Source: Thunnus maccoyii
Lineage: Eukaryota; Chordata; Actinopteri; Scombriformes; Scombridae
Direction: 5' to 3'
NCBI RefSeq assembly: GCF_910596095.1
Contig: NC_056538.1
Location: 7,992,001 to 8,056,000, forward strand
DNA length: 64,000 bases
Shown: positions 1-14,100 of the stretch, piece by piece
Numbering within the stretch: the first letter of the stretch is position 1
How the letters are laid out: each line of letters begins with the position of its first letter
The notes under the pieces: generated by a model
Told to the model about the DNA's origin: nothing
Seen by the model: the letters and a program-made list of their open reading frames with translations, nothing else
Databases searched by the model: none
Position numbers and translations under genes: made by a program

Positions 1-35
1 AGTCATCTTGCCTCATCTGCTCCTTTTAAGCCGGC

Positions 36-148
36 ATTTTTGAGAGGGAGGTCCCTGCGAAGCATATACAAACACTCAGTCAAGCATCCATACTCACCCC
101 ACAGGCTGCACTAGTAGCTGGCAGAGAACTGACCTATTCCTTCACACA
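36..148 (+). other. tagln: Probable non-coding first exon (5' UTR) of tagln
   Basis: A GTGAGT splice donor begins at 149, and no ATG-led coding frame runs through the preceding stretch. Transgelin genes in other vertebrates have a non-coding first exon separated by a long intron from the ATG exon, which fits the next exon starting at 4732. An AT-rich TATA/CArG-like sequence (CCTTTTAAGC) lies at 22-31, and a CArG-like CCATATAGG lies just inside the intron at 174-182. The left edge of the exon is a guess because the promoter runs off the window. An unrelated upstream transcript is the alternative. Confidence 0.45.
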
Positions 149-3100
149 GTGAGTATACTTTTCTTTTATTCCTCCATATAGGATAAAACCTATATAGTGG
201 ATTTAGGGCAGTTAGTAGGGCGAAGTCGCGGTTGGGCAAAGTCTCCTGTCTGGTCATGGCTTGGCTTGTCAAGAGGCCGTCACTTTCTTATTCAGTCAGT
301 CGGTAGATTTTTATACCTGAGGACTTTTTAGCTTAGTTTTTAAATCATAAAATATATACATGTTTCCTTGATCTACCATGTTTGAAAAAAAATGGTGACC
401 TACTGTAGGAGAACCGCCCAAATGTCTAAGTAGAGCTGTGTATCCAAGTATAGAGACTTTGAGATGCAGCTGCCCTTGACTAAAAGTTTCCTAAAGTTGT
501 TTCTGTGGATTAGATGGTATTGTATCTTTTATGTGAGTTACTTTTGCATTCAATCCAGTGTGGGTTCATATGTCTGTGAGTATGACGTTAGTTGTATGTG
601 ACTGATCAGGTATCATAAATTGCAGTCCTGATGTGGATTCTGGCTGCCTGCCTTTTATTGGGGTTTCACAATAGGCCAATTTTGACAGAGAAACGCCTCA
701 TTGCAAGTAAACGCACTGTTTATCTTTTATTATGATGTTGTTATATTATGATGTGAAGCAAGGAGAGCAGAAGTTGAGAGGAGAGCCAGACAGTGTTGCA
801 TATCTCTGTCAGAGTGCAGACTTTCATTTGCACAAGCAAATGATCCTCTGCTATACATGGGCTTTGTAAGCCTGTGAATACACAAGGCTCACAGATGCAG
901 ACAGACTAGCAGGTACAGAAAAAACTATTAAAATGTACCCATCCACACTTTTCATCTCTGTTAATGAACATGAGTGTTTTATATAACACACTTCTGTAAA
1001 GCCTAAGAGCTTGCTGCAATGTTTTGACTGAAGATAACTAGCAAATTCCAGCAATTCCAGTAAAAGCAGGCCCACAGTAGCAGAAAGGAAGTACCAGCGG
1101 GCAGCTCGGACTCTAAGCAGGAGCAACAGGAGCAGATAACACTATCTACGCTGCCAATCCTGTGCCAGCACATAAACACAGCAGAGCACAGTGGCACAAA
1201 AAAAAAAATTTCAGGAACTAACCACATCCGTGCACCATCCAGAGCTCCAGCGTTGAGTTGAATCGGACATAACTATCTGCACATCAGAGTCAGTAGGAAT
1301 ACAAATACATCAGCTCAGGCACACAGCAGCAATAAAGTTTGTCAGAATAATCAGACCCATGAAGGGTCTTGGCAGCAGTTAGAGAAAATTCTTTCTGCAC
1401 TCATAAAAGTCTGGGAAGACTAAGCAAGTTTTGTCTGCAGCTGGCATAAACCGGAGTAATGTAACAAAAGAGCTTTGACTCTGGAGGCTTAGTCAACACA
1501 CAATACATCAACTAGCGACCAGATGATTCAAGTGACAGTTTGGCAACTGCAACACAGCTTGAAGCAAGAGACACTATCCTCTGAGGGACTTTAAAGTTTT
1601 ACAAGCTCATATTTTTCATAATCTTTTTGACAACGAGTGTCTGTGAGTGTTTATGATGGTGGTTCTGTGATGTGAATGATATCCTGTGTTTATGTAACCT
1701 GTTATCAGCTCTCTCCTGCAAAAGAGATCTTGATCTCAATGAGATTTCCTGAATAAATAAACTTTAAACTGAACATCCACATTGCTGATTCTTAATCTAG
1801 CCAAAGCTTTAGTGGACAGGGGCTAAAATTAATACAGTCACTATTATCTAAACAAGTCACCGGCAGTTTATTCATACCAAATAATTATTTGGTGGTTAGC
1901 TGGTTAACTGTAGTGGAGGTGAGGCCGCATGACGCCACATCCCCTGAGGCTGCCACAGTCACCACAGCCCTCACACTGGTTTCCTGTTCTGGCATGAGGC
2001 AGATTTACCATGGCAATAGAGAAACAGAGCAGGAAAAACACAACTGAGAGAGATGGATGGATAGAGGAACAGATGTGATGAAGTCATGTTTGTGTTCTCC
2101 TTTTTGTATTGTATTCTTTCATCCTCATATGTTGTTAATGTTGAGTGAGTTCTTTTATTCTATTCTCACTCAATTTTTGTTTATTGTATTTTTGATGTTA
2201 GACGTGCAGTAGCAATAAAGTAAAGCTACTGATGGCAGTACTAGCACTGTGCACATAAAAGTACTAGTAGTTGTAGTAGGCTAGTCAGTATTATAGTTGC
2301 AGAAACAGATTTTATGCATGGATTGTTTAATTCTGATGTGGTTGTAATAGTATGTGTAACAGATGCTGTTGCAAAACTTAAAAAGTTTAAAGTATTACTT
2401 TAGGAGTAATTGCAGAAACAGTAATAATGATTTATTTCCTGATTGATAGGTGTTGCTGTAAGTTGTGTTCACTGAAAAGTCAGTATTATAGATGGTTTGT
2501 AATAATATGTTGTCACATTATGCAGTACTTCAAGTGAACATGGCCTTAAATATTTGTAGAAGCAGTCAGACAGCACAGAAGCTTGTTTAGGAGATAATCT
2601 TGAGTTATTGGACTTGGGCCGGGTCCCAAGCATAACAACATGTCCCTGGATACACATAAATACCAGGAATAGAGACCAGGCTCTAAAGAACTTATTTAAC
2701 CTCCAAAAATATTATGTGATGTCTCTATGGTTGTCATGCAATGCTCACATAGAGACTGATACAGGACAGAACTCAAGAGAGAAGTAAAATGAATGAAAAT
2801 AATGCTTCTCTTCTCTCTTCTTGTCAAGACGTGAGAAGGCATTGAGTGCACAATGTGGTGAACATAACTTCTATTTCTTCCCCTACAAAGAGTGTAGTGT
2901 GTGTGATTTGCAACTGTGGTCCAGAGAGTAGTTTATAAGGCTAAGAACCAGAGGCCAATGGAAAAAAGGACAAGCTAACAGCATACCAGACCAACATTAC
3001 CCTGTAATAATGATTATATAATGACGCATGTCAGTGAGGGGTGTGTGTGTGTGCCAGAGAGAGAGGGGGAGAAAGCCAGACAGAGAGAGATAAAATATAG

Positions 3101-4731
3101 TAACTGAGCTGGTGGTTGCATGTAAGTGAGCGTGTTGCCCAGCATGTGTGTTTGGTTTCTTGTGGCCCGGAAAAGCACCACAGGGAATGCAAAGAATATT
3201 AAACAGGGTTGGTGGTAACACTCTGCAGACACTCTGGGCCGAAATCCATTAATGCTTTTGGCATGTAGACTCTAATATGTAGAAAAAAGTATATCTATTT
3301 GCAGCAATGGAAGAAGTGTTCAAACGCTTAGTAAGCAGTATCACGATGTAAAAATACTCTGTTACAAGCAAGTCCTGCATTAAAACTTTTACTTACTGTA
3401 AGTAAAAGTAAATAATAATTACCAGTAAAACATACTCAAAGTATCCAAAGTAAATTACTTACAGAGTTAAGTTTTGCTTTCAGGTGAAAATTTTGTATCT
3501 CCAGTTTTGGGGATTTACATTCACTTCGATCAATTGAAGCGACGAGAAGACGAAAAGAAATAAGTAAATAAGTAAAGTTAAAAAATGTGGAAGAGTGAAA
3601 GAAAAGAAGGAAAAAAGATAAAAGTACTTTACTATTAGCCACAACACTCTATGTGCATGTTGCTAGCTGGTATATTTACTATATGCTGAGATTATATCAG
3701 TCCAGTCTGGGCACGACTTGACATTCTGTCACTTAATGCAATGAATATTACAGCGAAAATCTATGTGAGTAATAGATAAAAAGAGTCAAAAAAGGTTGTA
3801 TATTGTTCATACACAACAGTTTATTGTTGCCCCTGGCAACAGCATCCCTCATCCCAGTCCAGAGACGAGCCCCTTCTGGTGAACTCCTGGGTTTAACCTT
3901 TAACATTTGAACTTTGAACCTCCCCAGGAACAGGAAGTTGAAGTGACCTGACATCAAGATGGCAACAAAGGTTGTATAGTGCAGACAGCACTTTGATATG
4001 GGTTTTGCACTTGGCTGTTGGCCCAAAGGCAATACAGAAGCATTAAACAAGAAAAAAAGTGCTGGCAATGATATGTGTGTATTTGCTGACAGAGTCCAAG
4101 AGGGATTGTGTGTGTGTGTGTGTGTGTGTAAAAAGGAAATATGTAAAAATCAGCTGGCTGATATAGAGCTCCCATTGTACACCACTTTGCCTCAGACGAA
4201 TGTCCTGACAGGGCTCAATGGTGTGCATTAGGAGACACAACGCTGTTATTGCCACCGTTCTGGGAAAAGGTATTCAACTTGAGTGCTGAGCATTTACGCT
4301 TATTTACACGCTTTTGACATGCATGTGGTAAATGTACTCTATATGAAAGAAGTATCTGTGTGTGCCTTTGTAAGTAAATATGCCTTCATAGAGATTATTT
4401 TCACACCTACAGTATGCATGTTTGCGTATAAAGCTCCATCCAAATACTACTGCAATGTGAAAACGTTAGCTATTGTTTGTTTGTTGTCACGAATATTAAC
4501 ACTGTTGTAAATTGTCAAGGTGGTGGGTAAGATACCAGTGAAAATCGAACTACAAAGCTTTACATTTACTTTTTCTCCAAAGACAATTCATATAAAGACA
4601 TTTCCCTAACATTTTTTTCTCCTTTACTTCATTACATCCCTCTTTGTCTCCTGCCTTTTCTTTTCTCATGAATCTTCCTCCACTGTACTCTCCATCTTCC
4701 CCCCATCCTCCGTTTCGCACTCACCTCTCAG
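149..4731 (+). other. tagln: tagln intron 1 (inferred)
   Basis: About 4.6 kb without any convincing coding exon on either strand. It contains a fragment of a common teleost MITE near 3.3-3.5 kb and a short (GT)n run at 4107-4129. The acceptor before the ATG exon ends at 4731 with a pyrimidine-rich tract. In mammals the tagln promoter and first intron hold the smooth-muscle SRF sites, so regulatory elements may lie here, but only CArG-like near-matches were seen. Confidence 0.4.
3301..3460. repeat. Fragment of a teleost hAT-like MITE (GGAAGAAGT terminus)
   Basis: The stretch opens with a GCAATGGAAGAAGTGT terminus, then has the 'AAAAATACTCTGTTACAAG' block and alternating 'AAGTAAAAGTA' words. 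I recognise these from a very abundant spiny-rayed fish miniature transposon whose intact end is CAGTGGTGGAAGAAGT. A second copy in this window ends with the complementary CCACCACTG at 51897. The family assignment is from memory; the internal similarity between the two copies is visible. Confidence 0.55.
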
Positions 4732-4740
4732 GGAGTCGGC

Positions 4741-5779
<1,039 letters not shown>

Positions 5780-6325
5780 AATCACTGAGCCACAGATACC
5801 CCAAACCACTTCAGCCCCTTTTCCCTGATGCCCATTACACCCTCTTAAAGCCTGTAAGCGTCTAACCGGTTCACAACAACCCCCTTTTCATCTTAAACCC
5901 TTTCTGCTTCAGAATTGAGCTTCTTTCTAACAAGTACCCCATATCCCCCAGTCTTTACACTTGCCCTAAACCCCTTATGAAAATGCTTGCACTGGTGACC
6001 ATTGCAAAAGGACCAGAACAACTGAATGTTTGTAGTCTTAAGCGGAAATAGTAACCATAAAAATGACCAACACATTATCTTGGAGATAAAAACAGCAAGA
6101 TGACCATGAGAGTAGTTGAGCTGTTCCCTCCCTCTACAGAGTTTACGAAACAGTTCTCATATCACAGATAAGCGACCACTGTTTCCTCTCTGAAGCAAAA
6201 CAAATGTCTGAATTATGGCATGTTTCCTAGATTTTAGAAATGGTTCTGGATTTTGACACAAATATAAATCTGTGTTTACAAAACCTTCAGAAGGGACATT
6301 CTTTCTAATTTGAGTGGTGATACAA

Positions 6326-6352
6326 CCCCCCCCCCCCCCCCCCCCCCCCCCC
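6326..6352 (+). repeat. Poly(C) tract, 27 nt
   Basis: Twenty-seven consecutive C residues in the sense strand of the tagln 3' UTR. It is either a real homopolymer or partly an assembly artefact. Confidence 0.9.
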
Positions 6353-6450
6353 ATAGCAATTCTCCTCAATTTTACTGTTACAAAATTCATTAATACTTCC
6401 CACAATGCTACGCCTGCTGTATCAGCACCAATATTTTTGTACATTGTCCT

Positions 6451-6456
6451 ATTAAA
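6451..6456 (+). terminator. tagln: Poly(A) signal ATTAAA for tagln
   Basis: ATTAAA is the most common variant poly(A) signal. It lies 672 nt after the stop in an AT-rich context and is the first good signal downstream. Assignment is by position only. Confidence 0.45.
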
Positions 6457-7119
6457 TAATGACTTTGAAATACATCTCTGAATTGACTTTGTGATTCTGG
6501 GTATTTACGCTTCCAACTAAAGGGATGGGAAAAACATCACCATAAACTGTTGAAGTGCAATGTCGAAATGTAGGCAGATGTTTCCTTTTCTACCGATATT
6601 TGAAAGGATATGTTCACATTTTTAGAAGTCTGTCTTGAAACAGTACTCACATGATGTTAGGCATGTGTAAAATGGGGAACGTTCCAGTCCTTGTTCTGTA
6701 CTAAAATGCATTTCCTTATCTTTCAATGGAATTGTGCTAAGAGGGGGTTTCTTCACGGCAGTATGAAGAGGAGGAATACTTACAGCAACAAATAACTTGT
6801 TTGGTGTACATGCATGAAGGGGCATGTGAGTATTTTCAAGACAGACTTTAAAGACTGTGAACCTATTCTTTAACTCAAAGTTTTCTGCTTCCTGGTAGTT
6901 CAGCCTTTTGCCAGTTTAGGGATTATACTTCTAAAATGTGGCACATGTTGTTGTTTAAAAGTTTTGTAAAATTTAATTAACCTTAGTGTTAATCATTCCT
7001 GCTACACCACACACACAAAAACCTCTATCTTTACAACTAGGGGCAACAGATTGTTTCACCAATTCCACAAGTGTGTGTAACTGGGTTTTAAAAACTGCCT
7101 CAATGATCCTCTGAACGGA

Positions 7120-8127
7120 TATTCCATCAGCAGTCTTTTATTATCAATCAGGTCACCTGTGACTTGCACAGCAAAACACAGTTTCCAACTTCACTCCACT
7201 CACTCATTTACATTAAAAAAGTAGAACTCTTTAATACAGGTTTAAAAACACTTTGTATAAATCATAAAACAGTTGGTATATATCTGTACAGCAGGCACAC
7301 ATCGTGTATATATTACACTTCATAAAAAAATACATATGCAAATCCCACACTTGAAAATCCCACTTCAAGTTTTTTCAGTAGTTGGCTGATAACCCACAGA
7401 TAAGAATCCCAGACTTAAAAGTCAAATGCATCAAATCACATCTCAGAAAATAAATCTTGTTCTTAAAATAAATCAGTACCCTCTCGAGGACACTTTTCAT
7501 GGAAGACCTTGCATATTACAAGTACATCTACTCATGTCACAAACACACACACACACACAAGCTCTCAGTCATAAACTCACACACAACAGACTCTTACCTT
7601 TCTGTAGTGCACAATAAGTTCTTGTCTTTCTCTTGGTTAGATGATCACACAGGTGTCCATAAAGTGTATCCTCAGTGTCTGTGGGTACACATTTGCACGG
7701 ACAAGCCTGTATACATACTTTCACACATGCAATTATACCATTAAACCCTATTAGATTCATCTTCAGTTCTGACCCTAACGTTAACCTAATCATAATCCTG
7801 ATGGGAATCTTACCCCGGGACTGGCAAGAGGGATGGGTCATGGGTGTCTAAGAAACACACACACTCTCACACACTTTCATGTCACGGCACAAACACAGAT
7901 TTTCATACAAGGCCACGTGTATGGGGAATGCAGAGAAGGACAAAGGGTCCACTCTTCAGTCCTATTCATCTGCAGTCCACTCTGTGATCCCTTACCACCA
8001 CGCCCAGGATTGACTGGGGTCAGCTGGGTGCAGGAGGCTGGGTGTGTGAGGAGGAGAGGGTGAAAGCCTGAGAAGTCCCATAAGCACAGACAGTTTGAGG
8101 GTTTTAGGCCCATCAGCTGGCTCAGTG
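7120..8127 (-). other. pcsk7: pcsk7 3' UTR (inferred)
   Basis: Non-coding sequence following the pcsk7 stop codon on the minus strand. A minus-strand AATAAA lies at 7137-7142. The segment is AT-rich toward its distal end and contains a short CA run at 7543-7560. It approaches the tagln 3' end, so the two messages converge with roughly 650 bp between inferred poly(A) sites. Confidence 0.45.
7137..7142 (-). terminator. pcsk7: Poly(A) signal AATAAA for pcsk7 (candidate)
   Basis: The plus strand reads TTTATT here, giving AATAAA on the gene strand about 1 kb past the stop. Other AT-rich stretches near 7.26-7.33 kb lack an exact hexamer. Confidence 0.35.
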
Positions 8128-11100
8128 CTATGTCGCCACCAGATCTCCACTGAAAAGCGGCACTTTGGCCTCGGAGTCCAGCACTGTAAGCAACTCCACC
8201 CCTGAGTCTCGCTCCTCTTCCTGCCTGTCCTCCTCTTCTTCCTCTACAACCGCCTCCTCCACTCCTCTCCCTCGGCGCCCCCTCCTGGCCCAGTGACCTC
8301 CCCGTCTCCTGCGCAAGCAGAGAAGGCCCCTGAGGTCCAGGTGGGCCAATGTGACCTCCAGTGTGTAATAGAGAGACCAGAAGAGAGCAAAGCAACCCAG
8401 CAGGAGCAGGAACTGGAGAGAGATACAGCAAAGGTGGTTAATCACGACAGCAGGAACACTGGATCCTTTAAATCACCAATGGGTGGACGTGGATGAGGTG
8501 GAGGGCAAAAAACAAGAATGGCTCCAAAACATTTTTTATTCCTTCCTGGTTTAGTGGTAGTGGGTTGATAGGGGAGTTTATTTTTATTTTTTAAATCTTA
8601 TAAATGCCTTTTTATGTCTCTACACTCAGTCTGCAGGATGGGATTAGCTGGCTTTGATCAATTACTGGATGTCTATGGGATCAATTAACAGCTCGGTTAA
8701 AAGGAAGGCAAATGCACCTTTAAGCCTCTTAATGGATGGCTGCTCTCACTAAACTACATAAAAAAAAAGTGTAATCACATTATGTCAATTTTCAGATCCA
8801 CTTTCTGATCACATGCAGCCACATAACAGAAAAATTCTATCTTTCATCTCAATTTTAATCATTTGATCACGTCATAAATTAAGTTTACAGTAAATGGCAA
8901 CGGTTGAGCTGTTTTTGAATTTGACAAGAACAAAGTCAGTCAGTGCTGGAAAAAAGACTTCTTTTCAGTGGAGCTGATCTAATCCCACAGATATCCTAAA
9001 ATTAAACTAAATTAGACTAATCTCTCCATTTAACATACCCCATAATGCAAATAATGGAATTAAAAACAGCATCCAATAGTTTTTCACTCTGGCTGAATAG
9101 AAATTAGAAAAAAACTGGATGGAACGGTTCATTTGATGTTAATTTTTTAAAGGGGTGAAGTGTAGTTTCTTCCAATATAGTTGAGCTTATGAAGAAAACC
9201 TTTTAAATAATGTAATTAGATGCAATTTCATTGTGTTCTCTGACTTTAACTGAAGATTGATCAAATTTAATGACATCCCAGCGGAGAAAACAAGTCTGGA
9301 GATTGAGTGATATTTCAGAAATCCACAAGGGGAATGCTTAAGTTAAAAAAAGCCTGAAGTTTGCTCTCTGAACACACTGTGTAAAGTAACGCCACAGATA
9401 TTTCACATTTTTTGACTCATATGAAAGCAACACAATTATCACTTTTTGGTAATAGATAAATGACAATGGACAAACATGTATGGTGTTGGTTTTGGGTCGC
9501 TAACCTTGAGGTTGTTGGAGGTAAAGGGGTTGATTATCTCTGGAGGGATGTCCAGGCCTGGAGGGCAGGGCAGAGAGAAGCTGCTGTCCAGATACTTGCC
9601 ACTCATAGCCTCCTCCACCAGCCTATCAATCAAAGCACAGTCAGTCAGCCAAACATCATTCTGGCATTCAGGCTACAAGCACTTGTATCAATTAAGTATA
9701 CATACATAATACAAAGATACATGAAAAAAAAAGTCCAGTCATTAAACATCCACTATTAAATACACTCATTAAAACAAGCTAAACTAAAGCTTTCAATAAA
9801 CCAGGGAGAAAACCACACACATTCAACAAAACAGATTATTTTAGCAAAGGCATGAAAAGCCTGCGAGGTCTCACCTCTGTCTGTCCTTGACCTCGCTGTA
9901 GGTCATAGAGGAGCCATACAGGGTCAACTTCCACTGCTTCAACACTCCCTCACTGGCACACTTCTGAGACGACGGCTCTTCTACAGGAGCAGGGAGAAAG
10001 GTCGGTGCGGGCAGGTGAGGTACACAAGAAAACAGCAAAAACCCAAACAAGAGTTTGTGTTTCTGATGCTTGGAAAGTCATTGCTATCTAACACTGAACA
10101 GTAATTGTCATGCGTGTCAGTGTGTGTGGCAGCATCTTACTGTGGTCGGATATCTTGAGTTGGTACTGGCCTTCAGCTCTCTCTCCCCAGCAGCGCACAG
10201 TGGAGAAAGTCCAGTCCTGGTAGCCTGAAGGGTCTCTGTGTGCAAAACACAAAGAGGCCACTGTATTAGATGCCAGTCACAAATATTATTTTTGATATGA
10301 CCACAGGTACATGTGTGATTTTAAAGATGAATACTGTTACATACTGACAAACTGATTTCATTCAGTTTTGTAATAAAAACACACATTTTCTTGTTTTACT
10401 GAATTCAAAGTGATACCAGTGCATGTGTGTGGGTGTGTCTGCACCTGTCAACGGCACGGCGCGCCCCGATGACTGATGACATACCGCTGGGGCAAATCAA
10501 CACGATCTCCATGTTGCCACGGCAGGGGTGGGTTATGGTCACGGTAACGGCCACGTGCTCCAGCGTCTGCATTCCAGACTCTCTCAGGTCAGCAGCAGAG
10601 ACTGAGGGAGAGAAGAGAGCAGCTTAGTCATGTGCCTGTAAGGGAGTGGATATGATCTATCAGACTGACGCTGTAATACGACTGTATTGTGTATGTGTGA
10701 GTGTGTGCGTAACCTGTAAGATAACGATTGTAAGATTATACATAGCGAGAGAAAAGAAAAGAGAAATACAACAGGGTGAGCCTGAGAAGCACACTGGGAA
10801 AACAGGTGATTAAAAAACTGATACCAACTCCGTAAAATTCAGTCTTCGGCCACTTATCAGTCAGTCTTCCTCACTACTTCCCGCCCTCCCAGTGCAAGTG
10901 TCTAGTAATTTCTCGGTATTTCCTGGGCTCTGACTACTAATGAGCTGTGGTGTTCCCTGACCATGTAGGGCTACACACATCCTCGGGGAAGAGAGGAAGA
11001 CGAAGCGACGAGGGAACGAGGAGAGTAAAGTGTGGAGGTGTGGAAGGAGAGACAGAGATGTCAGGGGACAGATGAAGAGCGAGACGGCGAGGAGATGGAG

Positions 11101-14100
11101 AGAAGAGATGGAGACAGGGCAGAGGTAGATGTAGGGAAGTTGGAAAAAAAAAAGATCTGGTGAAGGTGTATTTCAAACACAGATGCTATGCTATAAAACA
11201 GAAACTAATTAAATATTGATGTGCGTTTTGGGCTTTACAAGCTAACTTCTCCTCAAAAGTCATATTTTCCACTGACAATTCCCATAAACGCGCCATTCTG
11301 GCACAGTTTTACACTTTAAACGGCGTTTTCATCCGCACATCAGACAAATCTATAAAAATCTTTCAGGGTAGGGGTTGATCTATTTGGGTAGGCTGCTCAT
11401 ATAAAATCTATACGTGACTGCACGTGCTTCAATGACGAGGAAGGAGATCCTCGGTGCTCCCTGTAGCTGTACATTTTGTCCTCTCTCATGTATTTTTTTT
11501 TTCCCCCCACCTTTTTTTCAGTTGAAATACCAGCTGTTGTCACATTTTTTTTTTACCAGCTTCTCTCTCTAATCACAATCTCTCCTTTGCTTTCTTTCAT
11601 TTCAGAACAACTCTTTCTGCTTCAGCTCTTTACTGGCATGACCATGTGTTGTCTGTACAACCGCACACAGCTTTCACTCAGAAACACGCTTGCTTGTTTC
11701 TAAAACAACCTCATCCACTCCCCATCAACTGGATTAACAGCACCACTGGGATCTAACTGGTCGTTATTAGGTCACTGCACAAAAGCACACGCACACAACT
11801 GAACATCAGTACCAACTGCGTTCACATGGGAAGGCAGCACTTTGAAATTCTCAAGGGGCAGGGCATTAGCCAATAAGGCAGCCAAGATACATAGAAACTG
11901 AGTCGTGCTGAGTCGTGTGACAGGCAGACTCGAACGCTGTCGGCGATAAAATACCTGTTTGACCGAAACTGACTGAACAGAGGTCTACATGACAAAATGT
12001 ACCTCATAGTAGTTTGATGTCATTTAATTTCTTTTTAAGATCAAGCCCAGACACATTTTGTTAGTCTCCTCTATAACTGTCAGCAACTCTTTGATTTGTC
12101 CTTAAGAAACTCCTGTTGCATGAGACTACACACATACACACGCACACACACACACACACACCCTTCTGGCAGTGCTCCTGACCGCAAGGCCATAAAAGAG
12201 GGAAGATACAGATCGAGGGAGGAGAAGAAAAGAGATGAGGGAGAAGGAAATGTTTCTGCAAGGATGAGGTCACCATGAGCATATGTGAAAAAGTGCGTGT
12301 GTGGGAGAAACAGACACAGATTGCATACACAGACAGTCGAGGGATTCGGAGAAGTGAGAAGCTAAAGAGGAAGAAAAACTAACGAGAGTGAACAGAGAGG
12401 AGCTGTAAAATACAGAGACGGATTGAGGGGAAAAAATGAAGAAAAAGGAGGGGGGAAAAAAAAAAGAGAGAAATTGGGGCAATCTGGAAAAATCTCACCC
12501 AGTATTTCAATGTGGACGCAGGAACACACAAACAAGAGAACATTACCTAATATGGACAGACAGACTGACTGGGGAGCAGCGAGGGAGGGAGGCAGGGAGT
12601 CAGCTACGTAGTGCAGTGTGTAAACTCGACAATCAACTGTCCAATACAGAGCTGAGAGAGAGAGAGAGGAGTAGATAAACATCTAGTTACCAGTCCAGGT
12701 GCGAACCAGCTCCTTGGGATAGGTCGGGATGGATGTGTCCTCTTTTGTTACTGAGCTCTGATAGGACACGAGGAACGGCACTGACTCCCATACCTGAAAA
12801 ACAGAGGAGAGCAAATTTCAGGCTTTGGTAACTTGAGGTGGAAATTATGAACTTATTTTTGTCATTTCCTAAACTAACTGAATGCTAGAAAATTTTTTAG
12901 TGATACTTGTGTGTCTGTATGTACCTTGGCGGCATTGACGAGTCTCCACGCGTTGAGCAGACCGAAGCCGTGCTGGTGGCTGTGACGGAAACCAGCTCCG
13001 TTCACCCTCCAGTCTGCACTGGTGTCACACTTTTAAAGCAGATATTGAAAAAAAAAAAAAGAGTCAGCCATGTTGCTGATAATTTCTCCATGCAATAACT
13101 CAGTTTTTTTTTAGAAAGGTGTGATTAAGATGGTTATCAGGTTATATGTATTACTCTCCTATCTGTCCCTATTGCTTGGAAAATATACCACATCACTAAC
13201 TGGAGAGGCAGGTTACCTTCTGCAAAGCACTGAACACCACATACTGAAGATATCAGTAGTGCTTAAATGAGAACAACAATTAAGCAAAAGTGCCAAACAT
13301 TCTCAGCTCTGTGCTGCTTCTCTCTACTTTATTTCATTGTAAATTGAACATCTTTTGGTTTTGGATTGTTTGATGGACAAAACAAGCAACTTCCCATTCT
13401 GGACTGGGTTGCACCAGCTGTTTGTAAATTCATCACTAAGTTTGTGTGTAAAGTTATTCCAAAGTTCTTCATAACTACTAACTAGTTTCAAACTAGTGAT
13501 TTACTAAATCAGGTTGCACCATTCAAACTTATGAAGTGTCTTAGCTAGTAAACACTAGTAATGTGTAAATCAGTTCTAGGAAACATCTGTAGTGTGTCCA
13601 ATAAGAAGCAACCAACTATGTAAACAGGAAGTCACTGTTAGCATCACATGCTGTAATATCCAAAGATAACAGTTTTAGGGGCCAAAAGATAAAATAAAGA
13701 TAACTGCAAATCCTTTATGAACAAAGGTCTGACATTGTTTTATTTCTATCTGCATGTCTGGAGAAGTAAATGTGTATTAGAATAAGTAGAATCAATGCAG
13801 TTTACAGTGAGAGGGAAACATACGATTATGCTAAGCTAACCGTTGTTATTTGGTTATTTAGTCTAATGTTATTGGCATAAAGTTTTGTAATTAAGAATTT
13901 ATTGTGTTTGTTTTTTCTGTGAAATGTTAAGTGTCAGGTCAAATATGTTGACCATATTCCACATGACCTCTTTTACTCTTCAATCTAAAACAGGTCAGAT
14001 ATTCGCAAGCTAACATTAGCTTTGTTAGCTAGCTTACGCAACAGTTCCACTTCGAGGTTAGTAGGCATCAATATTTAGTTACAACTCATCTCTACGTAGG

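Larger units (their letters stand above)
5780..6480 (+). other. tagln: tagln 3' UTR
   Basis: Non-coding sequence after the tagln stop codon, ending just after an ATTAAA signal at 6451-6456. About 700 nt is normal for transgelin messages. The segment includes an uninterrupted run of 27 cytosines at 6326-6352. The exact cleavage site cannot be read from sequence, and a longer 3' end is possible. Confidence 0.55.

Noticed and set aside
851..1227. Minus-strand frames with hydrophobic Cys/Leu-rich translations in tagln intron 1
   Set aside because: Short overlapping frames without splice context or family match; typical noise in AT-rich intron DNA.
7877..8431. 184-codon minus-strand frame at the pcsk7 3' end
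   Set aside because: It overlaps the true last pcsk7 exon in another frame and shows no domain; the PCSK7 transmembrane/tail frame is clearly the real one.
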